From JAKQDH01 sp029558835 (lineage in GTDB: Bacteria; Planctomycetota; Phycisphaerae; UBA1845), in contig DAOQSN010000011.1 of assembly GCA_035356615.1 (NCBI GenBank), forward strand, positions 57,349 to 121,348: a DNA stretch of 64,000 nt. Direction: 5' to 3'. Shown piece by piece: positions 50,747 through 58,894 of this stretch. The notes beneath the pieces are model-generated. The model was not told the origin of the DNA and searched no databases. It was given only the letters and a program-made list of their open reading frames with translations. Every line of letters begins with the position of its first letter. Position 1 is the first letter of the stretch. The position numbers and the translations under genes were made by a program.

Positions 50747-53700
50747 CTTCGCTGCCCCGCTTCGCCGTGCAGAACCCGGTGCTCACCAACATCTTCATGT
50801 TGACGGTACTGGCCGCCGGCGCGTACTGCGGCGCCACCCTCGTCCGCGAGATGTTCCCCGAGACGGACCCCGACCGCATCCTCATCACCACCGCCTACCC
50901 CGGCGCCACGCCCGCCGAGGTCGAGAAGGGCATCACGCTCAAGATCGAGGAGGCCATCAAGGACATCGACGGCATCGACACGGTCAAGGCCACCATCACC
51001 GAAGGCTTCAGCCGCATCCTCGTCGAGCTGCGCAACGACTTCAAGAAGATCGACCAGGCGGTCAACGACATCAAGGCCGCCATCGACACCATCCCCAGCG
51101 AAGACTGGCCGGAAGAGGCCCTCGAAACGCACGTCGCCAAGTTCGACCCGCGCTTCCCCGTCATCAGCGTCGCCCTCTTCGGACGGGTCGAGGAGCGGGC
51201 CCTGAAACAGTACGGCGAGCGACTCCGCGACGAACTGCTCACCCTGCCGCAGATCACCGACGTCGTCCTCACCGGTACGCGCCGCGACGAAATCAGCGTG
51301 GAGGTCAGCCCCGCCAGGCTGCTGGAGTACGGCCTCTCCTTCCTCGACGTGGCCCAGACAATTGCCGCAGGCAACCTCGACCTGCCCGGCGGGCAACTCA
51401 AGACCGCCTCCGCCAACGTCGCCGTGCGCACCCTCGGCGAAAAGGACCGCGGCGACGACCTCTACGACCTCATCCTGCACGGCGATCCGACCGGGCGCAA
51501 GGTGCGCGTCCGCGACGTGGCCGTCATCATCGACGGTTTCGAGGACACGGACGTGGTGGGGCAGTTTCAGGGTGCCCCGGCCGTGGACCTCATCGTATAC
51601 AAGCGACCGGAACAGGACGCCATCCGCATCGCCGCCGAGGTGCGCGCCCTCATCGCGGGCAAAACGGGGCAGCCGCTGGTCCGCACCTTCGGCGAACGCC
51701 TGCAAACAAGACTCGCGGGGCACGACGACCTCGCGGACATCCACGCCCAGGGAACCCGCGATCCGTACCCGACCGGCGTACAGGCGCAGTGCCACAGCGA
51801 CCTGTCGGTCTACATCGAGGGCCGCCTCGACCTGCTGAAACGCAACGGCCTCTGGGGCCTGGGTCTCGTCTTCCTGTCGCTGCTCATCTTCCTGAACTGG
51901 CGCGTCGCCTTCTGGGTCATGATGGGGCTCATCCTGGCCATCGCCGGGGCCTTGATCGGCATGAAGCTGCTGGGCTTGTCACTCAACCTGCTCACCATGT
52001 TCGGCTTCATCATCGTGCTGGGCATGCTCGTGGACGATGGCATCATCGTGGCCGAAAACGCCTACGCCCGGCTGGAGCAGGGCCAGGAGCCGAGGCTGGC
52101 CGCCATCACCGCCACCGAGGAAGTCGCCTGGCCGGTGGTAACCACGGTGCTCACCACGATCGTTGCTTTCTACCCGCTGCGTTACCTCCAGGGGCGCATG
52201 GGCGACTGGATGGGCGTGCTGCCGCTGGTGGTGGTGGCCGCCCTGGCCATGTCCCTGCTGGAAGCCCTGACCATCCTCCCCACGCACCTGGCGCACAACA
52301 TGAAACCGGTGACCGGCGCCGCGGCGCCGGCGACCGATGCCCCCCGCGACTGGCGGCACCGCTTGCGCTTCCAGCTGCGCTGGCTCCAGCAGCATTATTT
52401 GCAGGAGCCCCTCCTGCGCGGCTATGAGCGCGCGCTGCGGCTCGCGCTGAACTACCGCTACGTCACCCTGGCGGCGCTGGCGACGCTGATGATTGCCGTC
52501 ATCGGCCTCGTCGGCGGCGGGCACGTGCCCTTCGTGTTCATCCAGAAAGTGGATTCGGAGACGCTGCTGGCGAGCCTGCGAATGGGCGTCGGCACCCCGA
52601 TCGACGGTACCCGGGCGGCCGCCCGCGTGATGGAGCAGGCGGCCCTCGCGATTCCCGAGCTGCGCAGCATCTATACGCTGCTGGGCGTGCAACTGGACAG
52701 TGACCTGCTCTCGGTGGCCAATCCCCAGTCGCACGTGTGCCAGGCGTTCCTCGAACTGACGCCCGCCGACCAGCGCCGACGCACCAGCGATGAAATCCTC
52801 GCCGAGCTGCGCGCCCGCACCGCCAACATCCCCGGCGTAGACAAGCTCAAGTTCAACTCCCTGCACGGCGGGCCCGGCGGGCAACCCATCGAACTTGAAA
52901 TCAGCGGCGAGAACCTCGACGACTTGACCGCGGTCGCCGCCCATTTCAAACAACGCCTCGCCCAGTTCGACGGCGTCTACGACGTCGTGGACGACCTGGA
53001 CGCCGGTCAGCCGGAGGTGCAGATCGCGCTGCTCGACTCCGCGCGGGCGGTGGGGCTCACCACGGCCGAGCTGGCCACCCAGGTCCGGGCGGCCTTCTAC
53101 GGCTTCGAGGCGCGCAAGGTGCAGCGCGGACGCGAGGACGTGCGCATCATGGTCCGCTACCCTCCGGAGGCGCGGCGCCACGTCCACGACGTGGAAGGCC
53201 TGTACGTTAAGGCCGCCACCGGGAGACTGGTTCCCTTCGGCGAGGTCGCGCGCCTCACCGAGGGCACCCACTTCGCCTCCATCCACCGCAAGGACCAGCG
53301 GCGCACACTGACCGTCCTGGCCGACATCGACGAACAGGTCACCAACGCGGAGCGGATCATCGCCGCCCTGGCCGATGATGTGCAGCGTATGCAGGTCGCC
53401 TATCCCGGCGTGCGCCTCGAGTTCACCGGGCAGAAACTCGAGACCCAGCGTTCGCTCCATTCGCTGGGCAGGCTCTTCCTGGCCGCCCTGCTGCTCAACT
53501 ATGTAATCCTGGCCGCCCTGTTCAAGAGCTACATGCAGCCGCTGATTGTCATGAGCGTCGTGCCCTTCGGCCTCATCGGCGCCGTGCTGGGCCACCTGCT
53601 GCTCGGCTATCCGCTCACCCTGCTTTCCCTCATCGGCATCGTGGCGCTGTCCGGCATTGTGGTCAACGACTCCATCGTCCTGGTCACCTTCATCAACCAC

Positions 53701-53982
53701 CGGCGCGCGGCAGGTCTGCCGCTGGCCACGGCCGTGGTCGAAGGCGGCGCCGCCCGCCTGCGCGCCATCCTGCTCACCACGGTGACCACCGTGCTCGGCA
53801 TCGCCCCACTGATGCTCGAGACGTCCTTCCAGGCGCGCTTCATGATCCCGATGGCCATCTCCATCTCCGCCGGCCTCATCTTCGCCACCGTCCTCACCCT
53901 GCTGGCCGTCCCGGCCCTGTACCTGACGGTGCACGACGTGAAGGCGCTGTGTAGACGGGGGGTACGGTTCGTATTCGAATGA
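50743..53982 (+). CDS. RND efflux inner-membrane transporter (AcrB/HAE type)
   Basis: A 1,079-residue proton-driven RND pump with the duplicated arrangement of one helix, a large periplasmic loop, and six helices. The first helix region is NPVLTNIFMLTVLAAGAYCG. The motif GMLVDDGIIVAENAYARLEQ in TM4 carries the two proton-relay Asp residues, and the second-half equivalent is IVALSGIVVNDSIVLVTFIN. AYPGATPAEVEKGI is the porter-domain opening. The start ATG overlaps the adaptor stop by four bases (ATGA). Charged-residue pattern fits hydrophobic drug or lipid export rather than metal export, but substrates cannot be determined. Confidence 0.93.
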   Translation: MTSLPRFAVQNPVLTNIFMLTVLAAGAYCGATLVREMFPETDPDRILITTAYPGATPAEVEKGITLKIEEAIKDIDGIDTVKATITEGFSRILVELRNDFKKIDQAVNDIKAAIDTIPSEDWPEEALETHVAKFDPRFPVISVALFGRVEERALKQYGERLRDELLTLPQITDVVLTGTRRDEISVEVSPARLLEYGLSFLDVAQTIAAGNLDLPGGQLKTASANVAVRTLGEKDRGDDLYDLILHGDPTGRKVRVRDVAVIIDGFEDTDVVGQFQGAPAVDLIVYKRPEQDAIRIAAEVRALIAGKTGQPLVRTFGERLQTRLAGHDDLADIHAQGTRDPYPTGVQAQCHSDLSVYIEGRLDLLKRNGLWGLGLVFLSLLIFLNWRVAFWVMMGLILAIAGALIGMKLLGLSLNLLTMFGFIIVLGMLVDDGIIVAENAYARLEQGQEPRLAAITATEEVAWPVVTTVLTTIVAFYPLRYLQGRMGDWMGVLPLVVVAALAMSLLEALTILPTHLAHNMKPVTGAAAPATDAPRDWRHRLRFQLRWLQQHYLQEPLLRGYERALRLALNYRYVTLAALATLMIAVIGLVGGGHVPFVFIQKVDSETLLASLRMGVGTPIDGTRAAARVMEQAALAIPELRSIYTLLGVQLDSDLLSVANPQSHVCQAFLELTPADQRRRTSDEILAELRARTANIPGVDKLKFNSLHGGPGGQPIELEISGENLDDLTAVAAHFKQRLAQFDGVYDVVDDLDAGQPEVQIALLDSARAVGLTTAELATQVRAAFYGFEARKVQRGREDVRIMVRYPPEARRHVHDVEGLYVKAATGRLVPFGEVARLTEGTHFASIHRKDQRRTLTVLADIDEQVTNAERIIAALADDVQRMQVAYPGVRLEFTGQKLETQRSLHSLGRLFLAALLLNYVILAALFKSYMQPLIVMSVVPFGLIGAVLGHLLLGYPLTLLSLIGIVALSGIVVNDSIVLVTFINHRRAAGLPLATAVVEGGAARLRAILLTTVTTVLGIAPLMLETSFQARFMIPMAISISAGLIFATVLTLLAVPALYLTVHDVKALCRRGVRFVFE

Positions 53983-54085
53983 AGAATGCAGAATTAAGAA
54001 TGCAGAAATGAGAGCAGGCTCCCCCGTCCGGGGACTCGATACCCCTCGAAAGCTGCCGGCTTGCTTCTTCTTGTTCTGCTCTGCT

Positions 54086-54132
54086 CCGCCCGGAGGGCAA
54101 GCGGTGGTTGCCAGCGACTTCCAGTCCCTGGG
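54086..54132. repeat. Repeat C copy 2
   Basis: cgcccggagggc followed by gttgccagcgacttccag and tccctgg, as at 26,931-26,974. It lies downstream of the RND operon. The stem is weaker here because of base changes. Confidence 0.55.
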
Positions 54133-54221
54133 AAGCCACCCACTTCCTTCTTCTTCCCCTCTCTGGTCCGTGCGGGAGGGCGACCGAACGCCACGAGTGT
54201 CGACGTGCCTCCGCTCCCTCA

Positions 54222-54237
54222 TCCCGACACATGTCGG
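54222..54237. other. Perfect 16-base palindrome
   Basis: CCCGACACATGTCGGG lies immediately left of family B copy 5. It could be an operator-like site or target flank; no neighbouring regulator gene supports a role. Confidence 0.4.
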
Positions 54238-54379
54238 GTACACGTATAGCATGGGTGCCATGCCCACCCCCGCCGCAGGCGGGGGTGGGCATGTGCTGCG
54301 GCCGCAGAGGCATGCTTACCCGCGACTGCGGTCGCGGGTAAGCATGGCACCCACAACGCCAAAGACGCTAAACACGTAC
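54238..54379. repeat. Family B palindromic repeat, copy 5
   Basis: A 142-nt copy bounded by gtacacgtatagcatgggtg and gacgctaaacacgtac, with the hairpin cccgcgactgcggtcgcggg. Its right flank cccttacagggagcgggga with agggggtgaggg again resembles repeat D, as for copy 3. Confidence 0.87.
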
Positions 54380-54489
54380 TCCCTTACAGGGAGCGGGGAA
54401 GGGGGTGAGGGTCGAGCCACCGACAACTCGTAGCAGCCCCGGGCAATCCCTGCCGCTGGCTGTATGGCCGAGTTCCGGTTCACGCGGGC

Positions 54490-55101
54490 TCACTTCCGTG
54501 AATCAGTGAAGATCACGCTGAACGCCGCGAAGTCGGCCAAGTCCACGTCCAGGTCGCCGTCCAGGTCGGCTTGGGCGAAGTCGCTCGGATCACAGCCGGG
54601 TGGCGGCGTAGTCACCTCCGGGCCGGCCAGGCATGCGGCGAAGACCGCGAAGTCATCGACATCCGCGTCGCCGTCGCCGTCGAAATCGCCCGAGACCACA
54701 AGCACCTCCACGCACGAATCTCCGGCCACCGGCTCATTGAAGCCGTCGAAAGACACTGTCCCCGCGAAGCAAGCCACGCCCGACGCATCGGGCGGAGGCG
54801 TGATGTCATAACTCACCTGGGCGGGGATGGACGGCGCGAAGAACGGGCCCCACTTCACCTTGTGATTGGCCGCGTCATAGGTCCCGCCGTTGCTGATGTT
54901 CGTAATCGCCGTCCAGCCGGTAGGCGGGCGCTCCTCAAGCCCGACCGCGAACGTTCCGGCCGGCGGGTCGATCGTCACCACAACCTCGAAAGCAACACCC
55001 GGAGCAGCGCTGGCGGGAAGGTACCGCACCGCGTCTCCGCCGAGCCCCGACGACGAGGTGGCCAGGGCTACCATTACGACTGCCGTAGTTGAAACAGACA
55101 T
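54490..55101 (-). CDS. Secreted protein with dockerin-like C-terminus
   Basis: A 203-residue protein with a short signal peptide (STTAVVMVALATSSSGLGG). The middle is a beta-rich domain of about 100 residues (EVVVTIDPPAGTFAVGLEER, YDAANHKVKWGPFFAPSIP, FAGTVSFDGFNEPVAGDS). The C-terminal 60 residues are two Asp-rich repeats (GDFDGDGDADVDDFAVF and ADLDGDLDVDLADFAAF), dockerin-like calcium motifs. The start ATG at 55,101 has AGGAAGAG about nine bases before it. The beta-rich domain is shared with the interrupted gene at 55,329-55,805, so the two are tandem paralogues. Function unknown. Confidence 0.8.
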   Translation of the reverse strand: MSVSTTAVVMVALATSSSGLGGDAVRYLPASAAPGVAFEVVVTIDPPAGTFAVGLEERPPTGWTAITNISNGGTYDAANHKVKWGPFFAPSIPAQVSYDITPPPDASGVACFAGTVSFDGFNEPVAGDSCVEVLVVSGDFDGDGDADVDDFAVFAACLAGPEVTTPPPGCDPSDFAQADLDGDLDVDLADFAAFSVIFTDSRK

Positions 55102-55240
55102 CGTAGTCTCTCTTCCTCTCTCGTTCGCAGGACGCAGTTTGCTTCGTGTCCTACAGCATGTGGTCGCCATGTATTCGAGCCGCGAAAGCGCCGCTCCGGG
55201 CTGACAAGAGCATCCTCTGTGACACACTTAGAGCGCCCAG

Positions 55241-55280
55241 AACCCCTCTCCCCCTTGGGGGAGAGGGCAGGGTGAGGGGG
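55241..55280. repeat. Repeat D, uninterrupted copy
   Basis: aacccctctcccccttgggg followed by gagagggcagggtgaggggg: a hairpin with stem CTCTCCCCC/GGGGGAGAG. Similar sequences are widespread in bacterial intergenic regions. Confidence 0.6.
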
Positions 55281-55328
55281 AATACCATGTCACTGCGCCC
55301 CCCTGCCCTGCCCTCAGCCAGGAGGGGG

Positions 55329-55805
55329 TTATGGAAGAGACTCTGACTCAGACCGCACTTGGAACTGCTGGTTCACGCCGTCGAAGGACGCCGTTCCGAT
55401 GAACTTGCCACGTTGAGCGGCAATCGGAAGCAGGCGCACCTCAAACTGCACCTTGATTGCCCCGTCGCCCAGGAACGGGCCCCACTTGACCTTCCGATGG
55501 ACCTCGTCCCAGGCGCCGCCATCGTGCACCGCGAGCACCCGCCAGCCCGCGGGTATCGCAACATCGAGCGCCGACGCCTCTGTTCCCGGCGGCGGTACCA
55601 CGTTCACCACGACCCGGGCGACGTAGCCGATGATGTCGGCCTAGACATCCGTGTACTTAAGCGGGCACGTTCCGGCAACGTTCCCCTCGGGCGACACGAT
55701 CTTGAGTTCGCCGCCGGGCAACGATGGTTTCTCGGCCGCAGGCGTACGGACCGCAGCAGGGCAGACGACCAGCAGCAACGGCCACAGACGCAGTGATATG
55801 TTCAT
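55329..55805 (-). pseudogene. Secreted paralogue of the 54,490-55,101 protein interrupted by one in-frame TAG
   Basis: ATG 55,805 has AAGGAG five bases upstream and opens a signal peptide (NISLRLWPLLLVVCPAAVR). The frame reads ELKIVSPEGNVAGTCPLKYT then DV, meets TAG at 55,641-55,643 (codon 55), and continues in the same frame as ADIIGYVARVVVNVVPPPGT and onward to a stop at 55,329, 158 codons in all. The part after the TAG matches the beta domain of the neighbour (EVHRKVKWGPFLGDGAIKVQ and IGTASFDGVNQQFQ against YDAANHKVKWGPFF and FAGTVSFDGFNEP). No frameshift is needed. The dockerin-like tail is missing. A young nonsense mutation is the simplest reading; sequencing error or read-through are alternatives. 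Confidence 0.7.
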
Positions 55806-56034
55806 GGGGTTCTCCTTGTGTTAGAGCCTTCGTGCATGTTAGACCCCCAACGAGCCCGCGGCTGGTTACCACAGGTTGCGCCGCTGTGACGTTGTGATAC
55901 GTAGGGCAGCTCGATGGCCATTCTGACCGCTCAGGCGCTCTCGCGTTGCACCAGGCACGCCCGCCCCGTCGGCCGCTGAGGGCACGACGGGGCGAGCGCC
56001 GGTCATGTGAGGTAGAGGCAGACGATTACTTCAT

Positions 56035-58389
56035 CTACGGCTGGCCTGGGCCGGTGAACCCCTGTTGGAACAGCGCGTAATCGTACAGGTCCGTGTCGCA
56101 GTCAGTGTCAAGGTCACCGACAGGTCTGCCTTCCGAGTCGACGAGCGCCCCCGGACGGGTGTATGGGCACGCGTCCTGCTCGTTTGGCACGCCGTCGTTG
56201 TCAATGTCGGGATCGCACACGTCCCCGAACTCGTCACCGTCGAGATTGGCCTGGTCGGGATTCGGAGCCAGTGGGCAGTTGTCACAGGCGTCGCCGACGC
56301 CGTCGGAGTCGGTGTCTGCCTGGTCGGGGTTCCACACTGTCGAACAGTTGTCACACTCGTCGGCAATGCTGTCATCGTCCACATCTGCTGGCACGGTGAT
56401 CTCATACACTGATCCTGTGGGGAAGTCCTCGGGCTCGTGATCGTGCCACGCTGCACCCACAAACGCAGTGTGGTTGCTGATGGAGACGCAGGATGCGAAC
56501 CTGTCGCCGGGCACGGAGTCGTGCCCCGTGATCATCGCGATTTCTCCCCAGTTATTCTCCCCGCCCCGATGCCGGTGAAAGAGGTACGTGGCGTCGTTCT
56601 CCCAGGGAGGGTTATCGCGGGAGGCGCCGACAATCATGAGACTCCCGCTAATCGAAACGGATCGCCCAAACTCCGGGAACGCGTATGGGTCGCCGCTGCC
56701 GACCAGCTTCTTCACCTCACCCCAGTTGTCAGTGCCGTCCGCGTCCCGTTCGAAAATGTACGCAGCCCCTGGCGTGCCCGCCGGCAAGTAAGGATAGACG
56801 GAGGCTGCCCCGACGATAATGAAGTCGCCATCGATCGAGACACTGATTCCGAACCAGTCATTGTCCGACGCGTCGGACGCCGCTAGCTTCTTAACGAGGA
56901 CCCAAGCGGGGGCTCCACCCGGGTTGCGATAGAAGATGTAGCACGCACCAGAGTCCGTTTCCGGCGCATCTGCTTGCTGAGCGCCCACAACAGCGATGTC
57001 ACCTTCGATGGCGACCGCGATTCCGAAGTCGTCGTGCACCATCCCATCTGGCGCGATGAGCTTGGCGCACTCACCCCAATTATCCTGACCGCCGAAGTGA
57101 CGTTCGAACACATACGCGGCACCGGCCACCTGCACCCCGCAGCCCCCGGCGGCGCCCACGAGAGCCGTATCGCCGGCGATGGCCACACCAGCACCGAAGT
57201 GGTCGTGCGCCGCGGCATCGGAGGCAGTCAGCTTCTTGACCTCACCCCATTGATTGGGCCCGCCCTGATTGCGGTAGAACACATACGCCGCACCGGCATG
57301 CGTCGGTCCACCGCCGCTGTGCAGAATGGCGCCGACGATGATCCAATCACCGTCAATATCAACTCTGCAGCCGAACCCCGCTCCGGCCTCTCCATCCGAG
57401 GCCGTCAGCTTCCGGACAACGCTCCACGATCCGTCAGGCGCCCTCCGCAGGACCGACGTCGACCCCGAGTTGTACCCAAGGTCATCATCATAGGGAGAAC
57501 CGATCACGGCCGTGTCGCCGTCGATAGACAGCCAGTTGCCGAACGCATCCTCAGGCTCTGCGTCGGGAGCAAACAGCTCATCTGTTTCCGCTGGATCACA
57601 ACCCACCCCCCAACGCACGGCGGCGAAATCGTAGAGATACAACGAGTTGTCGCCCGCGGGAAACCCGGCGCTGGTGTAGTCCGTGACAAGGAACCAAAGG
57701 TACCAGGGGCACTCTGCATCCAAGGGTCTCGACTGGTAGACATCGCCCTCGCCATGGGGCGCCATGTAGAGCTTTGCCGTTTGCTGGGCCGAATCTATGC
57801 GGATGGACCAATCGACTGGTCCCGCGTAGTCTGGACTGTCGCGAAAGACCGGGTTGTCGTAGGGAAAGGGTGGCGCGGTGACCAGGACGAGCTCACCATC
57901 CTGCATGTGGTACTGGTCAACGTCGCTCCACATATGGACGCCCCAAAGCGTTTTCGCGCAGGGGCCATCATCGAATATCCACATGTCGGGGACGCCGCTA
58001 CCCTGGGCAGGAAAGTAATCGTCGGCGATGCGAATAACAAACTGATCTTGGTGGCTGGCGTTTCTCCTCGTGTCCAACTTGAAGTCAATCAGCCAATCGG
58101 TACCATCATTGAAGTCGTAGTCTGTCCTGACTCCTGCCTCCGCACCGTATGTGTTGCCGGAGGTGGGCCCGTGGAGGTTGGCCTCAAGATAGCCGTCTGG
58201 TGGCTGCAGAACCTCCTGATGCAAGAACGCCCATGGCCCTGTGTATCTCCCTTCGATGGTCCAGAGATCGGGATCAATCACCCCGTCCTCAAAGTCATCG
58301 GACCAGATAATGTCGCCGCGTGCTGGCGGCGCAATGCACACTACGAGGGCAGACACCATCAGCGTTCGCAGCATTCTATGGAAACACAT
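56035..58389 (-). CDS. Secreted FG-GAP beta-propeller protein with thrombospondin type 3 and dockerin-like repeats
   Basis: A 784-residue exported protein. A signal peptide (LMVSALVVCIAPPARGD) is followed by a jellyroll-like domain (about 25-265, FDDGPCAKTLWGVHMWSDVD). Seven FG-GAP-like blades follow, each with FG..V.I.GD..IVGA (for example AFGNWLSIDGDTAVIGSP, FGCRVDIDGDWIIVGA, FGISVSIDGDFIIVGAAS), so a seven-bladed propeller is expected. Then calcium-binding thrombospondin type 3 repeats (DSDGVGDACDNCPLAPNPDQ, IDNDGVPNEQDACPYT) and a final dockerin-like half (GDLDTDCDTDLYDYALFQQG). AGGAG lies eight bases before the ATG. Likely role: surface adhesion or glycan binding; no enzyme motif seen. 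Confidence 0.88.
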   Translation of the reverse strand: MCFHRMLRTLMVSALVVCIAPPARGDIIWSDDFEDGVIDPDLWTIEGRYTGPWAFLHQEVLQPPDGYLEANLHGPTSGNTYGAEAGVRTDYDFNDGTDWLIDFKLDTRRNASHQDQFVIRIADDYFPAQGSGVPDMWIFDDGPCAKTLWGVHMWSDVDQYHMQDGELVLVTAPPFPYDNPVFRDSPDYAGPVDWSIRIDSAQQTAKLYMAPHGEGDVYQSRPLDAECPWYLWFLVTDYTSAGFPAGDNSLYLYDFAAVRWGVGCDPAETDELFAPDAEPEDAFGNWLSIDGDTAVIGSPYDDDLGYNSGSTSVLRRAPDGSWSVVRKLTASDGEAGAGFGCRVDIDGDWIIVGAILHSGGGPTHAGAAYVFYRNQGGPNQWGEVKKLTASDAAAHDHFGAGVAIAGDTALVGAAGGCGVQVAGAAYVFERHFGGQDNWGECAKLIAPDGMVHDDFGIAVAIEGDIAVVGAQQADAPETDSGACYIFYRNPGGAPAWVLVKKLAASDASDNDWFGISVSIDGDFIIVGAASVYPYLPAGTPGAAYIFERDADGTDNWGEVKKLVGSGDPYAFPEFGRSVSISGSLMIVGASRDNPPWENDATYLFHRHRGGENNWGEIAMITGHDSVPGDRFASCVSISNHTAFVGAAWHDHEPEDFPTGSVYEITVPADVDDDSIADECDNCSTVWNPDQADTDSDGVGDACDNCPLAPNPDQANLDGDEFGDVCDPDIDNDGVPNEQDACPYTRPGALVDSEGRPVGDLDTDCDTDLYDYALFQQGFTGPGQP

Positions 58390-58894
58390 TTGATGTTCTC
58401 CTACGCCCGGAGGGTCCGCAGTGACTTTCCTGAGCGAGCGTCTCCGGGCTCGACGCTCGGCATGTCTTCGCTAAGTCCCCACCATGAGGACCACCTCTTG
58501 TCGTGTTGGGTTCGTTCTGTTTCCACGGGTGCCGCCGCCGGCTTCCGCATACCGGCGTACTTCCCTATGTGGAATTAGCTGCCAGGCGACGAATCCTGCG
58601 CGCGGCGGGCGGCGATGCGTGCTTCTCTTGCCGGGCGGCGAGGAAACGCGGAGAGCAGGTCAACCAGGGATTGGATCCTCGCCTCCCGTGCCGTTGCGTG
58701 CGGTAAGTCATGGTGGCGACGTGTCTTATGCGAGGTGACGCGCGTTCGGCTTGCCGGGGGCGTTGGCTTCCACGATGGGACAGCAGCAGCCAGGCAATAG
58801 CTCTGAGGCCGCGGGTTTGAAACGGGAGCCGCACCGGGGGTTGTCGGCAGGCGGCACGAAGGTGTTGGAGGGGCATTTCGAGTAGCGATGCGGT
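58390..58894. other. Intergenic gap without a supported gene
   Basis: Between the FG-GAP gene start and the kinase gene end, both on the minus strand. Small frames on both strands are Arg/Pro-rich and lack ribosome sites. No repeat of families A-D was seen. Confidence 0.4.

Noticed and set aside
55657..55872. Overlapping small minus-strand frame at the start of the interrupted gene
   Set aside because: The frame with AAGGAG, a signal peptide and paralogue similarity is a different one (start 55,805); this frame is its shadow.
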